DNA of 64,000 nucleotides from Rhinopithecus roxellana. Lineage: Eukaryota > Chordata > Mammalia > Primates > Cercopithecidae. Of this stretch, positions 1 through 12,785 are shown one piece after another. Position 1 is the stretch's first letter, and each line of letters begins with the position of its first letter. The notes under the pieces are model-generated. The model saw only the letters and a list, made by a program, of their open reading frames with translations. It was not told where the DNA came from and ran no database searches. Where the stretch lies: the NCBI RefSeq assembly GCF_007565055.1, contig NC_044560.1:44969030-45033029 (forward strand), given 5' to 3'. The position numbers and the translations under genes were made by a program.

Positions 1-749
1 GATCACACTCACCGAGAACTTTTGTTTAAAATATTTAAGATTTATTTTTCTCCCAGAAAAAACGTGAGAAATATAGAAGAAAAACTTGCAACCCAAAGGG
101 CAATGTATATTACACATGTCTATTCTACATTAATATATGCATATTTTGTGTTTCTTTCATAAAATTTGAGATCCTGTTAGAGATAGTTTTGTATCCTACA
201 TTTATACACTATACCCTTTATCAAGCATAGAAAAATCAAGAAGCTAAATTTTCTTCACCTATCAGAAGTAAAACCACACCACATTCCTAAAGGTAGAGGC
301 TTTTTTTTTTTCCTAGAGATACAACAGCTTTTAAAGAGAGGGGGAAAATAAAAATAAATGGCCCCCAAGTAAAGATAGGGAAGATGTGGTGCCACTATCA
401 GTAACCCCCACCAAGTTTGCCCATTTCTTATCTGAAGTGCTTCTCCTCACACCCAAAGTTAATTTGTTTTGTTAATCTCAACTAAGATAAATGATATCTG
501 TGTCTCCCATGACTGCTGGAAGATTTCTCCTCCTCTGCCCTTCCATGGCCACAGTCCAACTCAAAAGAACAGGGAGAAGAGAAGCACAAGTATCAGATGA
601 GAACAGCCCGTATCATTCCCTCCCTTTAAAAGGTCCACAGCCTTCCTCAAACTAAAACAAGGCAACCCAGCCTCTTAGCCCAACAGTGTCAAGGATGCAA
701 CTGTGGCTGAATGTTCTGCTTAACTCTCTCTCCCCAGCCCTATAATGTA
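1..749. other. Unassigned AT-rich single-copy DNA
   Basis: No gene or recognisable repeat is visible. There is a short T-run near 301-311. The only open frames are short and lack any family signature. The right edge passes into an L2 fragment whose 5' limit is hard to place. Confidence 0.5.
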
Positions 750-1036
750 AGAGGCCAGTCACAGCCAACATCATACCATTGTATTTTTGCATTGCTTTGC
801 CTTTGTACATGTTATCTATCCTTCCTACCCCTCCTGAAGAACTCCTACTCATCTTTCAAGACCCAATCCAAATGGCAATAGCTCTGCCTTTCTCCACTTC
901 CCTCAAACAGACCCCTGTGCTCTCATAGGGTTTTGTAAATGCTGCATTTAGAGCGGTTTCTACTTGCATTATAATAAATTTTATCTTCCCTCAATGGAGG
1001 ATATGAAACCCTGAGAGTAGAGATCAGGATCATGTC
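750..1036 (+). repeat. L2 LINE 3' fragment, first half (split by AluJ)
   Basis: The sequence follows the L2 3' end: a 'catctttcaagacccaatcc' segment, then a pyrimidine-rich stretch, then the 'ggatatgaaaccctgag' block. It stops at the AluJ insertion and resumes on the far side at 1351. L2 is an ancient mammalian non-LTR retrotransposon. This piece keeps no reading frame. Confidence 0.7.
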
Positions 1037-1350
1037 TTTTTTTTTTTTTTGGAGACAAGGTGTCACTCTGTTGAACACGCTGGAGTGCAATGGTACCATC
1101 ATGACTTGCTGCAGCCTTGAGTTTCTGGGTTCAAGTGATCTTCCCACCTCAGCCCCCAGAGTAGCTGGGACTACAGACATGTGCCACCATGCTCAGCTAA
1201 CTAGTCTTACTATTATTATTATTATTATTTGTAAAGATGGGGGTCTCACTATGTTTCTCAGATTAGTCTCAAACTTCTGGGCTCAAGTAAGCCTTCCACC
1301 TTGGTCTTCCAAAGTGCTGGAATTACAGGTGGCAGCCACTGTCCCTGACC
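1037..1350 (-). mobile_element. AluJ SINE, full length, inserted in L2
   Basis: This is a reverse-strand Alu. It opens with the tail as a T-run (1037-1050), followed by 'ggagacaaggtgtcactctg' and 'gtagctgggactacag', and it ends in a degraded 'cactgtccctgacc'. The divergence and the J-type bases ('gggctcaagtaagcc', 'gtaaagatgggggtctcac') mark an old AluJ. A short ATT repeat lies in the middle A-rich region (1209-1230). The element interrupts an L2 copy. Confidence 0.93.
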
Positions 1351-1446
1351 CAGGACCACATTTTAATTCGTCTTTGTACACCCACACAGCACCCCCACAC
1401 ACATGTGGCATGGGATGTGGGTTCCAGAAATGTTTGGTGAATGAGT
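1351..1446 (+). repeat. L2 LINE 3' fragment, second half
   Basis: The sequence resumes the L2 3' end after the AluJ: 'cgtctttgtacacccacaca', then 'ccagaaatgtttggtgaatg', equivalent to the usual '...aataaatgtttgttgaatga' terminus. Together with 750-1036 it forms one L2 copy broken by a later insertion. Confidence 0.65.
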
Positions 1447-1695
1447 AGAAAATCCAGTGTCATCTTCACAGCCAAAGCCTGACACGTACAGCTTGAGAAG
1501 GAAGGAATTCCTTCCCCATGCCCCTCAGCATATCTCTTGTACAGGTCCAAGTGTTCCTGTTAATGCTTTATGGCTTAAACTTTTTATTCCTTCCGTTTTT
1601 TGTTTCTTCTTTTCCCTGGAACAAGAGTCTTAGTGATTTCACTAGCACAAACAACATAATGACACAATACTACAACTAACAGTATCTACTATCTA
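1447..1695. other. Unassigned single-copy DNA
   Basis: No gene or repeat family was recognised between the L2 end and the MER1B element. Confidence 0.45.
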
Positions 1696-2022
1696 CAGCT
1701 GTCCTCAACCTTTTTGGCACCGAGGACCAATTTCATGAAAGACAGCTTTTCTGTAGACGAGCGTTGCGGGTGGGGGGTGGTGGTTTCGGGATCTATTCCA
1801 CCTCAGATCATCAGGCACTAGTTAGATTCTCATAAGGATCACACAACCTAGGTCCCTGGCATGCACAGTTCACAGTAGGGTTTGCGCTTCTGTGATAATC
1901 TAATGCTGATCTGACAGGAGGCAGAGCTCAGGTAGTAACACTCGCTCACCTGCCACTCACCTTCTGCTGTGAGGCTTGGTTCCTAACTAGCCCTGGACAG
2001 ATGATGGGGTTGGGGACCCCTG
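1696..2022. mobile_element. MER1B, non-autonomous hAT-Charlie DNA transposon
   Basis: The left end reads 'cagctgtcctcaaccttttt' and the right end '...ggttggggacccctg', the inverted-repeat ends of MER1 elements. The interior has the family block 'gcactagttagattctcata' and its inverted partner 'aatctaatgctgatctgac'. The length of about 327 bp fits the short MER1B form. No transposase is encoded; such copies were mobilised by Charlie-type hAT transposases. The flanking 8-bp duplication is no longer convincing. Confidence 0.88.
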
Positions 2023-2034
2023 TACTAACAGAGT

Positions 2035-2185
2035 ATCATTCTAATGCCCAGAACAACACCTGTAAGAGGCAGTCATTGTTATGTCCATTTCACAGATGAG
2101 AACACTGAGACACAAGGAAATAAAGCCACACCACAGAAATGAGTAACAGTCAAGGTTCAAACCCAGGCCTGTTTAACTCCAGAGG
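2035..2185 (-). repeat. MIR SINE, reverse orientation
   Basis: It shows the reverse-complement MIR signature: 'tccatttcacagatgagaac', a decayed '(gaggtt)aagtaacttgcc' region, 'aggttcaaacccaggcctg', and 'actccagag'. MIR is an ancient tRNA-derived mammalian SINE. Confidence 0.8.
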
Positions 2186-2600
2186 TTATCCTTCAAGGCT
2201 CCTCATTAAAGAATTGAGGCCACAGTTTATTGTCCAAGCATCATGGCGAAGGAGAGGTTCAAAGTGTCTATCATTTGATTCCTGTTCCATCAGATACCTG
2301 AAGGCTAGGCAATGAGCAAACAATCTTCCTGCAGTTCTCAAGTTGGAGAGAGAGGGAGTCAATAACAATGACTCACACAAACATCATTTATTTTTCTCTG
2401 ACACAGAAAAACAAAACTGTTACATAGAATGCAGCCCAGGGCTGGTGAGAAGGGACGTGGCCACATCTTTTTTCAGGGCGTCACTCTTCAACCCACTGCA
2501 CTACAAAGGCTGGATGCATGTCCCTGTCGTGCTGAACCTCTGGGTTGGAACGTCTACTTCGACAGGCATTCGTGCAGTGGCCTGAGTGCAAGGCAGTCTG
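2186..2600. other. Unassigned single-copy DNA
   Basis: Mixed-composition sequence with no recognised repeat and no persuasive coding signal. Short open frames on both strands overlap one another, as expected by chance. Confidence 0.45.
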
Positions 2601-2825
2601 GGAATCATATGGATGAACCAGAAAGAGCCCAGCCCTCACAGACATGACTTAGTATCTAGAGGACGGTATCAGGAAGAACACAAATGGTCATGCAGGAGCA
2701 CACCAGGATAAAGGTCCCAACACAGGGCTATGGGGTCATAGGAGGTTAGTTAACTGGTTCAGGGATCAGGAAAAGCTTTCTGGAGGGGACAGGCCTCAAA
2801 AGTGACACTAGATTTCAAGAGGCAA
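2600..2825 (-). repeat. L2 LINE 3' fragment, reverse orientation
   Basis: It matches reverse-complement L2 text: 'cagccctcacagacatgact' (compare 'ctgccctcatggagcttac'), then 'ggaaaagctttctggagggg' and 'ctagatttcaagagg'. It is decayed and the boundaries are approximate. Confidence 0.6.
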
Positions 2826-3159
2826 AGACTGGAACTCAGAACTCTCAGTCCTTACGTCCACTGTCTCATCCCCTTTCATCCCTATAAGGCACTGGACACA
2901 GCCTTCCTTCACCAGTCCTGCCTTCATTGACCCCTCTCTTCTTGGTTTCTGTTTAAACCAGCCAATGAGCCCTTTCTGTGAATACAGGCCATGAGCTCTG
3001 CCTGAACAATGTCCATTGTACAAACAAGGACATTGTCTTGGTCAGTAATTTGTCCATATATAAATTGTGTTTCCAGCATTTGTTCTTTGTTACATGGGCA
3101 TCTTGTGCAACTCACCATAATTGACTTAGCTAGCTGAAAAGTTCACCAACCACCTCATC
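2826..3159. other. Unassigned single-copy DNA
   Basis: No gene or repeat recognised. The segment lies between two reverse-strand L2-like pieces and could be heavily decayed L2. Confidence 0.4.
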
Positions 3160-3335
3160 ATTCAAAGAGTTCAGCCAGTACCTGTTAAATGTAGCACTGT
3201 TGGAGAGTGCAGAGATGTACCAGGCAGCATCCCTGGCCTTGAGAAACGAAAGGAAACCCTGTGAATATGGCTTCATAGATGAAGTGCACTGAATTATATA
3301 ATATATTAAGTGCCTTGTTAAGAGAATGTTAATCA
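3160..3335 (-). repeat. L2 LINE fragment, reverse orientation
   Basis: It resembles reverse L2 3' sequence: 'cagccagtacctgttaaatg', 'gagatgtaccaggcagcatc', and 'cttgagaaacgaaaggaaac'. It may belong to the same original element as 2600-2825. Confidence 0.5.
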
Positions 3336-5139
3336 GCACGAGAGGTCCCGTCCCTTGAGACTAGTTTCTCCCTGTTTTCCTCACTCTCCCACACACTTCC
3401 AGGCCAGGAAGCACAGTGTAAAATTCTTTCATATTAGAGGACAGACCATATTTTTTTTGCAGCACGCCAAACAACTCAAAGATTGTTCAAACCCTTTGAA
3501 TGCTTTAAAATAAGCCCAGGAAGTGAGACTGAGGCGAATAAACAACTGCAGATCACTTTCTAGCATTTCCAACATATTTATTTCATTTTCTCCGTGGTCT
3601 CATGTAGCAGTTACTCACACTGATTGACTTTATATATTTCAAAAAAAGAAAACTGGAATAAAGCTGACCCAGATGTGTATACTGCCTCACCCTGAGAAAA
3701 TGTGTGCAGACTTCAAAACTTCACGCACTTGAAAGGCAGCTGGAGGAAGAGACTGGATGGACTGAGTTTCTATCTGAGAGTCTTCAACTACAGCACAAAG
3801 GTCAAGTTGAGGGTAAAATAGCTATGATGACCTGTATCTCACCTAAACAACCCGACTGTGTCTTCTTCTTGAGGACACGCAGGTAGAGAGAGGCACAGAG
3901 TGGCTTCAAGGAATCCTTTAATTCACCTATCACCAAATGGCATCTGAAGATAACCTCAACACACTACTTTTCTTCAAGTGCATACAGATTCTGTTGTAAT
4001 TAATAAAATCCACATTCACTAAAAGCTATTGAATTTTTGTTTGTAAGTACTTACTGAACAGAGATACTATAAATGTAATGACCATCAGCTCAGTTTCCTA
4101 AGTTTAAAAAGGAAAAAAAAGAAGCTGAAGAAAAGTATTTGTGCTCAAGTTTTATCGGGGCAGGGGTGGGGATCCCAGGGTGGAAAGCAGGTAGGCAGGG
4201 GGCAGGGGGAGGTGAGGTAGGAATCGAGATAGAGCAAATATAGAGTTGTGCATTAGTTACTAAGCTGTCATAACTTCACAGGAAAGTCCAGTTTGCTGGA
4301 TCGCCAAGACAAAGGCTTTATGGAAACCACATATGGGTGGGTCAGAGCAGTCTCCTGCGCTTCTATCTCCCCTTGGCCAAGGCTCACCTGTGGGCCTTAA
4401 CTCCCTGCACTTCCACATTGTATCAGTAGCTCTAGAGAGCCACTGGAGACACCACTTCCTACTCCCTGGCACATTCTTCATCTGAGTCCTGGCATGGTGG
4501 GAGAAGTCAGGGCTTTCATGGTAGGAGCCGGATCACACCTGGCTGCTGGCACTGCTGGGCTCTGCTGCACCAGGAGTTATGCAGACTGAGCTGCAGTTTT
4601 CCCCTGGGGAATGAGGTAGTACAAGGTGGTAGGAACAACTTTCTAGCAAAATTCAGCAAGAGGCAGGCAGGATAAGCCTATCTGGTGAGAAATCTAGGTC
4701 CCATACAACTCTCTGTGGGCAATCCATCATGTTTTGTTAGTAAAGAAGGGTTCTCAACAGTATGTGCAAATTAAGAACATTCTGGTGAATACACATTCAA
4801 ATACATATAAAGACATAAATGGGGGAGTGAAGAGGTTAAGACACCAAAATGTTAACACTGATAATCACCAGTATATGAACATATTTCTCTTTCGCACATC
4901 TGTATTTTGCCTGTATAATAAAATAATAAACTTCTGTTTACCAAAGAAAAATAGGCCCTCATATAAAAAGATGTTGGGAATCACAGATCTGAACTTGTGG
5001 GTCACGAAGGAACCAGCATTTCTGTATCCTGTTTCCAACTGTGACCTCAACTTTTGCTTTGCCACTCCTCATTCATAAACAAAATGCTCTGGCACTGCAG
5101 AGGGAGCTTGCTTCAGGGGGAGACATGTGTGTTTTGCAG
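3336..5139. other. 1.8 kb unassigned single-copy DNA
   Basis: No gene or clear repeat recognised. It contains an A-rich stretch at about 4105-4122 and the G-rich tract listed separately at 4157-4210. The open frames of 60-114 codons have no family signature, and frames on opposite strands overlap. Confidence 0.5.
4157..4210 (+). other. G-rich tract with a G-quadruplex motif
   Basis: Four G-runs lie within 24 nt (4157-4160, 4163-4166, 4168-4171, 4178-4180), separated by loops of 2, 1 and 6 nt. This meets the standard G3+N1-7 pattern on the + strand. A second G-rich run follows at about 4197-4212. The motif is seen directly; folding is inferred. Confidence 0.65.
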
Positions 5140-5340
5140 TGAAAGACGTGAGTATGTAACCCATATCTGACAACTCTTGGCTATGTGACCTCAGCAAATC
5201 CAGCCTTCAGTTTCCTTATCTGTGAATTGGGGGTGATAACAGACCTGCCACATGGAATTGTTCTGAGGAGCAAATGAGTGTAATTATATAAATCAAAGTG
5301 CTCTGGAAGCAACCATGCATTATCTCTGCATTAGATCATA
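5140..5340 (+). repeat. MIR SINE, forward orientation
   Basis: It contains the MIR core order: 'caactcttggctatgtgacc', 'cagtttccttatctgtgaat', a '...ggggtgataacagacctgcc' region, and 'gttctgaggagcaaatgagt'. The 5' tRNA-like end is degraded. Confidence 0.8.
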
Positions 5341-5704
5341 TTATTGTAAAGGACTAAGGAAGATCAGAAAAGTTTCAGATGCAGAATAATATAGATTTTG
5401 GATATGAAAGGATTTTTGGATTCATAAATAAGACTGAGGAGCAATAAAGCAGATTTCTTTCTCTAGCTTTGGTATCAGGACAAAGAGAACTGCCTGAGAC
5501 CTAGGATTTGCTAGTAACTCACCTGGGCTAAGTCACTGCCCAGGACTCGAACACATGTTTTCACCTTTCAAATGACGAATTACATTGAAATCCATGGACA
5601 AGAAGTGTTTCAAGTTCTAGTAACCTCCTACTAAAAATTTAATCTAAACTTTGGCAACTCCGCACACTGCTAGGCACAGAAACTATTCTTCCAGTAAACT
5701 AAGG
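5341..5704. other. Unassigned single-copy DNA
   Basis: No repeat or gene was recognised between two MIR-type SINEs. Confidence 0.4.
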
Positions 5705-5840
5705 CTTCAGAGGGGATTCAAAGGCCCAGTGGATTTTAGAAGTAGAAGGGACGATAGCTCTAAATTTCACATTTTATACATGAGAAAACCACAGCCCAGC
5801 CACCTACATGGCATGACCTACTCAATGTCACATATCTGGT
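5705..5840 (-). repeat. MIR3-like SINE fragment, reverse orientation
   Basis: 'gtagaagggacgatagctct', then 'tttatacatgagaaaaccac' and 'cagcccagccacctac', matches the layout of reverse MIR3 (labelled 'gagctggaagggaccttaga ... atgaggaaactgag'). The assignment is moderate. Confidence 0.55.
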
Positions 5841-5884
5841 TTGTGGAAAAGCTATCTTTTTAAATAATAAAATAACAACTACCA

Positions 5885-6075
5885 CTTAAGTGTAATGTGC
5901 CTGGCAAGCACTGAACACTTAGCATAGTTGGCTTCATTTCATCTGTAAAATAACCCCAGGGGGTGGGAATCAGTGGCCCCTTTACAGAGAAGGAAACTGA
6001 GGCTCAGAAAGCTTAAGCAATTTGCCTGGGGTCACACAACAGAATCACCACTTGGCTGCCCAAGCCCCATGCTCA
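5885..6075 (-). repeat. MIR SINE, reverse orientation
   Basis: It shows 'gtgcctggcaagcactgaac', then 'ctttacagagaaggaaactg', 'aggctcagaaagcttaagca', and 'tttgcctggggtcacacaac'. This is a nearly full-length reverse MIR. Confidence 0.85.
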
Positions 6076-7870
<1,795 letters not shown>

Positions 7871-8697
7871 ATGAGACTATTTGGTTGTTTATAATTTTTG
7901 AATTCAGTTCCTTTTTTCTAATTTTAAGTTAGACTCTTATCTGCACCTTCCTTTTCCTAAGGTCCAGCCAGAACATCAACAGGATGAGCTTTTCCATGAT
8001 GGTGTATGTCTATTACCATGTATGCTTTGCCATGACCCAAACAACAGATTATAGATACCTTGTGACAGCTTTTTCCATCCTCAACTTGACTTGTGTTTTC
8101 ACATTTTGTTATCTTAAAAACTACATCCGTTTCCACATGCTATATGTCAATTAATACAAACTTGTATACCCTTTGTTTCATTACCATCTGCATTAGAAAG
8201 TTGATTAGTTTTCTTCACATAAAGAGGAATTTAAAGCATAAGGGAGAAATTAAAACTCATAATCCCATCACCTGATTTTTAAAACTTGTTAATATCCTGG
8301 GTATATTAAGGTTTGTAGTGAGGCAAAACATTTGAGAATATTAAAAAAGCTAAAAAGCATAATTTTAAAAAAATACCTTTAAACCCCATGGCTTCAGAGA
8401 TTCCTAGTTCAACTGCACTATTGAATCCAGAAGGTTAGGTGATTTATTTTCTTCGCCAGTGAGTGGCTCCATCAGTCTCCCAATCTGCCCTCCATGTTCT
8501 CTGCACTAAGACAAACTCCCTTCCACTACTCTCTTGCCTCTGAAGCAGTATGGCTGAGTGAGTGGGTGACATAGGATAGGGCCCAGAGAAGACTCTTAAC
8601 AACAGGAAGGATGAGGAGCTGTAACAACCGGGAGCTAAGATACCAGCCTGGGTGTACGATCCAACGAGGAGCCAGTTAAAAAGCAGGTTAAGGCATA
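7871..8697. other. Unassigned AT-rich single-copy DNA
   Basis: No gene or recognised repeat is visible. There are short homopolymer runs only. Confidence 0.45.
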
Positions 8698-9088
8698 GGC
8701 TGATACACTAGGGCTGCTATAACCAAGTGCCATAGACTCAAACAACAGGAATTTGTGTCACAATTCTGGAAGCTAGGAGTCTGAGATCAAGATGTCAGCA
8801 GGGTGGATTCCTCTAAAGTTTCTCTCCTTGGCTTGCAGATGGCTGTCTTCTGTCTTCTCCTTGCATCTTCACGTGGTCTTTCTTCTGTGGGGATGAGTTT
8901 CCTAATCTCCTCTTCTTACAAGGACAACAGTCAAATAGGATTAGGGCTCACCCTAATGACTTCATTTTAACTTAATCTCTTTAACCACCCCATCTCGAAA
9001 TACAGTCTCTTCCTAAGGAACTGGGCTTAGGCCTTCAATATACAAATTTAAAGAGAAGGAGGAAGGGACACACCTCAATTCATAACAG
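8698..9088 (-). mobile_element. MaLR (MLT1-type) solo LTR, reverse orientation
   Basis: Read on + it opens with 'actagggctgctataaccaa', then 'acaattctggaagctaggag', 'tctccttggcttgcagatgg', 'cttacaaggacaacagtcaa', and 'aatacagtctcttcctaagg'. This is the reverse complement of an MLT1-class ERVL-MaLR LTR, whose sense strand ends '...agcaaactaatac'. No internal region or second LTR lies beside it, so it is a solo LTR relic. It is non-coding. Confidence 0.82.
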
Positions 9089-9234
9089 GCTGGTTTAAAG
9101 TTGCTGTTAGTCTGGTTGGATTTGGAGGCTTGGGACTAAATGAATTGAGAAGTCCAAGCTGGCCAAGGAAAAACTGCCAGGTCTGTGAAGCACAGGGGCC
9201 ACCTTACATCCTGGGGAAATCCTGAGGAAAAGAG

Positions 9235-9400
9235 TATGGGGCTGTGAGTCAAGGGATGACTATTCCAACTCTGCCAACATCTGGCTATGAGACCTTGAGC
9301 AAGACCCTTGTTTATCTCGGCCTCAGTTTCCTCCTCTATAACATGGGCGCACAGTGTCAGTTTAAAACAAATCACTAGATGATGCCTAAATTCTCTAGAA
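9235..9400 (+). repeat. MIR SINE, forward orientation
   Basis: 'caactctgccaacatctggc', 'tatgagaccttgagcaagac', and 'ctcagtttcctcctctataa' follow the MIR core. The 3' end is missing. Confidence 0.82.
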
Positions 9401-9499
9401 ACCCCGTAATCCACAAAAAGCACACAACACTCAGATTTTACTTTCTGCATCATCGCAATCTTGTCACACTCTTCCCTAGAGACTTGCATTCTTCAGCTC

Positions 9500-9770
9500 C
9501 ACCATGGGGGTCCCCTGAACTGATGCCCCTGATCTGGCCCCGCTTCCCTATCATTCCCTGACTGTTCTCCCCTTCTGTCAATGTCTAGAAAAATCTTTCC
9601 CTTCCCTGCCATATCCCCCATTCTCAAGACTCTGTTCAAATGCAGCCTCCTTCATGAAACCTTTCCTAAGCAGAGGTCTCTCCCTTGTATTGTTTGGTTT
9701 TACCTTTTACTGGACACCTGTCTTTCTCCCTAGTCTCATGATTATTTCGTTTCTTATAACTATCTACATA
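9500..9770 (+). repeat. L2 LINE 3' fragment, forward orientation
   Basis: 'caagactctgttcaaatgca', 'gcctccttcatgaaaccttt', and 'cctaagcagaggtctctccc' are the standard L2 3' block ('...caaatgccacctcctccatgaagcctt...'). No reading frame remains. Confidence 0.78.
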
Positions 9771-9774
9771 GACT

Positions 9775-10250
9775 CTTGAGTAAAAAGGAGTATCTAAAGT
9801 ATGCTACCTGTTGTGTAAGAAAAAAAGGGAATGAGAAAATATATCTATATATAAAAATACATATCTATATATTATATAAGTATATAGCTATATATAATTA
9901 TGTTTATGTATGTTTATATATCTATATAGTTATATAATCTGTGCACATTTTGCAAAAGCAAACATAGGAAAGTTAAACCAGAAACAAATGAGACTGATCA
10001 CCTATGGGCATGGGGTGAGCAGGAATGAGGTGGAATGATGGGAGGGTGGAAAGGAGCAGAAGGAAGATGAGAGGGATGTGTCTTTGAGTATTTCTTTCTG
10101 TATTGTTCTGACTTCTAAAACATATGAATGTTTCACATATAAGCAGACAAACACATAAATAAAATCAGTGAAGTGGGTAAGAAATAAACCTAAAATGGAA
10201 GACAAACTAAATAAATGAAGCCAACTATATTTCAAATGAATGATATCATC
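9775..10250 (+). repeat. Old repeat 3' end (L1M-like) with AT-rich core
   Basis: 'gtgtaagaaaaaaagggaat' leads into an AT-rich TATA/ATAT tract at about 9838-9945. It continues with 'gcacattttgcaaaagcaaa', 'gatcacctatgggcatgggg', and 'tgttctgacttctaaaacat'. This layout recurs at the 3' ends of old LINE-type elements, and the AT-rich core is a normal part of it. The exact family is uncertain. Confidence 0.5.
9838..9945. repeat. AT-rich TA/CTATAT low-complexity tract
   Basis: About 110 bp consist almost only of A and T, with repeated 'tatatctatata' units. It lies inside the old repeat end above. It would melt easily and could extrude cruciforms; that property is inferred. Confidence 0.8.
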
Positions 10251-10429
10251 AAGAGGGAGTGGAAGGGAGAAATATCCCTAGCACTCCAACCTGAACTTCA
10301 ACTAAAGAAAATACACTTTAATGTGAACCTGGGTCTGTGAAGATTTAATGAAGAAAAGGCAGGGAGGGTGCATTCAAAAAAGTTAACTAACTGCTGATTA
10401 AGTTTATTTCTCAGCTGATAGGACAGAGA

Positions 10430-10865
10430 TTAGTAGACTCCTAACTGATATCCAGCCCCCACTTTTCCTCTGTCTTAACAGAACCCTGATTTTATTGGGG
10501 GCAGCAATGTGCTCAGCTAAAAGACTTTTTCCAGCCTCCCTTGCAGCTGAGGGTGGTCATGTGACATGGTTTTGGCACGTGAGATGGACTGGGAAGTGAC
10601 TAGGTAGGGTTTCTGAGCAAGCTTTTGAAAGAGGGCTGATTCCACTGGTGCCTATACTTTGCCCGTCTCATTCTTCTAACAAAAACATGGACGTGAGGTA
10701 AAAGGAGGATCAGCAACCTTATGACTACAGATGAGAAGCACACACTAAGGATGATTGGGGGAAAGAGAAAAGGTGTCTAGGTCCCAGAAGACATTATGGG
10801 ATGGAAATGTCTGTTTCCATGGAAATGTCTACTGCCTATCTCCTCTTTTTATTACATGAGAAAAT
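10430..10865 (+). repeat. Ancient LTR-like interspersed repeat, family uncertain
   Basis: It contains a recurrent mammalian repeat pattern: 'gggggcagcaatgtgctcag', 'ctaaaagactttttccagcc', 'tcccttgcagctgagggtgg', 'tcatgtgacatggttttggc', and near the end 'tttttattacatgagaaaat'. I recognise the pattern as interspersed-repeat text (LTR-like order) but cannot name the family. A 12-bp motif 'atggaaatgtct' is repeated at 10801 and 10819. Confidence 0.45.
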
Positions 10866-10998
10866 TAAAGAATGAGTTTTAGGAACTCTCCATAACGTAT
10901 TATGCCAATACTTTTCAGGTGTCTGAACTCACAGCTGAATGCAGATTGTAATACAGCTGTGGCTAGTAATGGCGCTAGATTTACAATCCACATCTTTC

Positions 10999-11309
10999 GG
11001 CTGGGCAATGGTGGCTCATGCCTGCAGGCTCAGCACTTTGGGAGGCTGAGGCAGGAGGACTGCTGAAGCCAGGAGTTTGAGACCAGCCTTGGAAACCTGG
11101 TGGGTCCTTGTCTCTACAATAAGTAAATTTTTAAAAAAAATATCGCTGGGCATGATGGCATGTGTCTATGGTCCCAACTATTCAGGAGGCTGAAGTGGGA
11201 GGATTGCTTAAGCTTGGGAGGTCGAGGCTACAGTATGTCATGATTGAGCTACTGCCCTCCTGCCTGGGCAACAGAGCAAGACTCTCTCTCAAAAAAAAAA
11301 AAAAAAAAA
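10999..11309 (+). mobile_element. AluJ SINE, full length
   Basis: The left arm begins 'ggctgggcaatggtggctca' and the right arm 'gctgggcatgatggcatgtg'. The middle A-rich linker lies near 11130-11140, and an 18-19-nt A tail ends at 11309. The J-type base 'ggcaggaggactgctgaag' and high divergence indicate an old AluJ. Confidence 0.93.
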
Positions 11310-11679
11310 GGTCTGTTATTTTCTACTAGGGTCTGATCAAATTAAGGTTCAGAAGTTTCCCTGGTTACTGTTAATTCCACTAATTCACATGAAACTATGA
11401 ATTACATTTAAAATGTTGCATATGACAATTCTTCCTTCTTTTCCATTTAACGGCTATGAACAAAGAATTTCTTAAAGCTAAGGATAAGCTCTTTTCCTAT
11501 TATCTGCAGACTTAGACTGAATATCTTCAAAAAAAGCCTTGAAGTTCAACCACCGAAAATATAACTTAACTATATCATGGTTTGGATGTTTCAATAACAT
11601 CACCATAAAAAAAGATATTTCCTTATTCCCAAGTTCATACTCAACCTTCCTCCACTATACTGTATTGCAGTATTTAGAG
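11310..11679. other. Unassigned AT-rich single-copy DNA
   Basis: No gene or repeat recognised. Confidence 0.4.
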
Positions 11680-11870
11680 TCGTGTATCCTTTGTTTACTC
11701 TTTATTCATATGTCTTAGGATAAATAAAGAAACAGAACATAGTATCTTTGTTTATCTTTCTCACTAGCTTGCTAACTTCTTGAGGTCAGGGCCTATCTAG
11801 TTTGTACACTAGCTAGCACAATCTCCATCTAAAGGGAGTTGTATTCATTAATATATGATGGAAGGAAGTA
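11680..11870 (+). repeat. L2 LINE 3' end fragment
   Basis: 'gctaacttcttgaggtcagg', 'gcctatctagtttgtacact', and 'agctagcacaatctccatct' match the L2 segment 'taagctccttgagggcaggg ... cctagcacagtg'. It is truncated before the usual '...gttgaatga' end. Confidence 0.6.
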
Positions 11871-12571
11871 TGTATAACCCATACAGAATAGGTTATGCTG
11901 GACCCCAGAAAATCAAAAGACATAATTAAAAGGGCTAATGTTGTGTCCTTTAAGAAAAAAAAATTAATAAAGGGAGGTTTTATTCTACAAACAAGAAAGT
12001 ATGTATCTGGGTGTTTGTTTTTTGTTTTTGTTTTTTTTTCCAAATTAAATTTACTCAGAATCAAATTCTGTTCACTGATTTAGGATAAAATCTCTAAAGA
12101 TATCATTAGAATCTGAAAAGTGAGATTAACTTATACTGAGTTCATTTGGCTAGAAATCCCAAAACACATCAAGGAACACTCCAGGCTCTGGAGCACAGTG
12201 CTATTACACTGCTATTACAGCTCCAGGCTTTGGAATCCTGACTTAGCGAAAGTGTATAAACTGGGGATAGTGGGGAACCAGACAACAACTCCCAAGGCCA
12301 AGTGTAAAACTGCTGTGGCACAACCTCTGCACACCTGTAGGTGATTCGTGGTTCAGAAACATTGTCAGGATAGAGCTCTGCTGGCCATAGAACCTCCAGG
12401 AAATAAACACATGTCAAGTGTGAATCAGCACCATTCCCCAAACCATGAAGACCCTGTTCTCATGCACCATATAAGTCTTCTAAACACCAGCACTCGTTCA
12501 GCACACATGTCTGCTAGCTTACAGCGGGCCAGGCCAGGTCCCAGGAGACAGAGAAGTCAAACAAAATGGGT
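11871..12571. other. Unassigned single-copy DNA
   Basis: No gene recognised. Overlapping frames of 60-91 codons on both strands at 12.1-12.6 kb have no conserved signature. A small internal duplication, 'gctattacactgctattaca', lies at about 12201-12220. Confidence 0.4.
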
Positions 12572-12785
12572 GACCATTCTGGCTCTGCCACTTCCTAACT
12601 GCATGAGCCTGCAGGTTACGTAACCCCTCTGGGCCTCAGCATCCTCGCCTGTAACATAAGGATAATAATGCTACCACCTCAGAAGCTCATTATGAGGATA
12701 CATGAGTTACTGTTTGTAATATGCATAGGAGAATGCATGGCCCACAGAGCCATGTTAAGTGTTAGTGATTATCATTTGTTGAATA
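12572..12785 (+). repeat. MIR SINE, nearly full length, forward
   Basis: It shows 'ggctctgccacttcctaact', 'cctctgggcctcagcatcct', 'cataaggataataatgctac', and 'ttatgaggatacatgagtta', with a 3' '...ttagtgattatcatttg'. This is one of the better preserved MIRs here. Confidence 0.85.

Noticed and set aside
12572..12785. tRNA-like signals in MIR elements
   Set aside because: MIR is tRNA-derived, but these copies are decayed SINEs. No intact tRNA cloverleaf was seen in the window.
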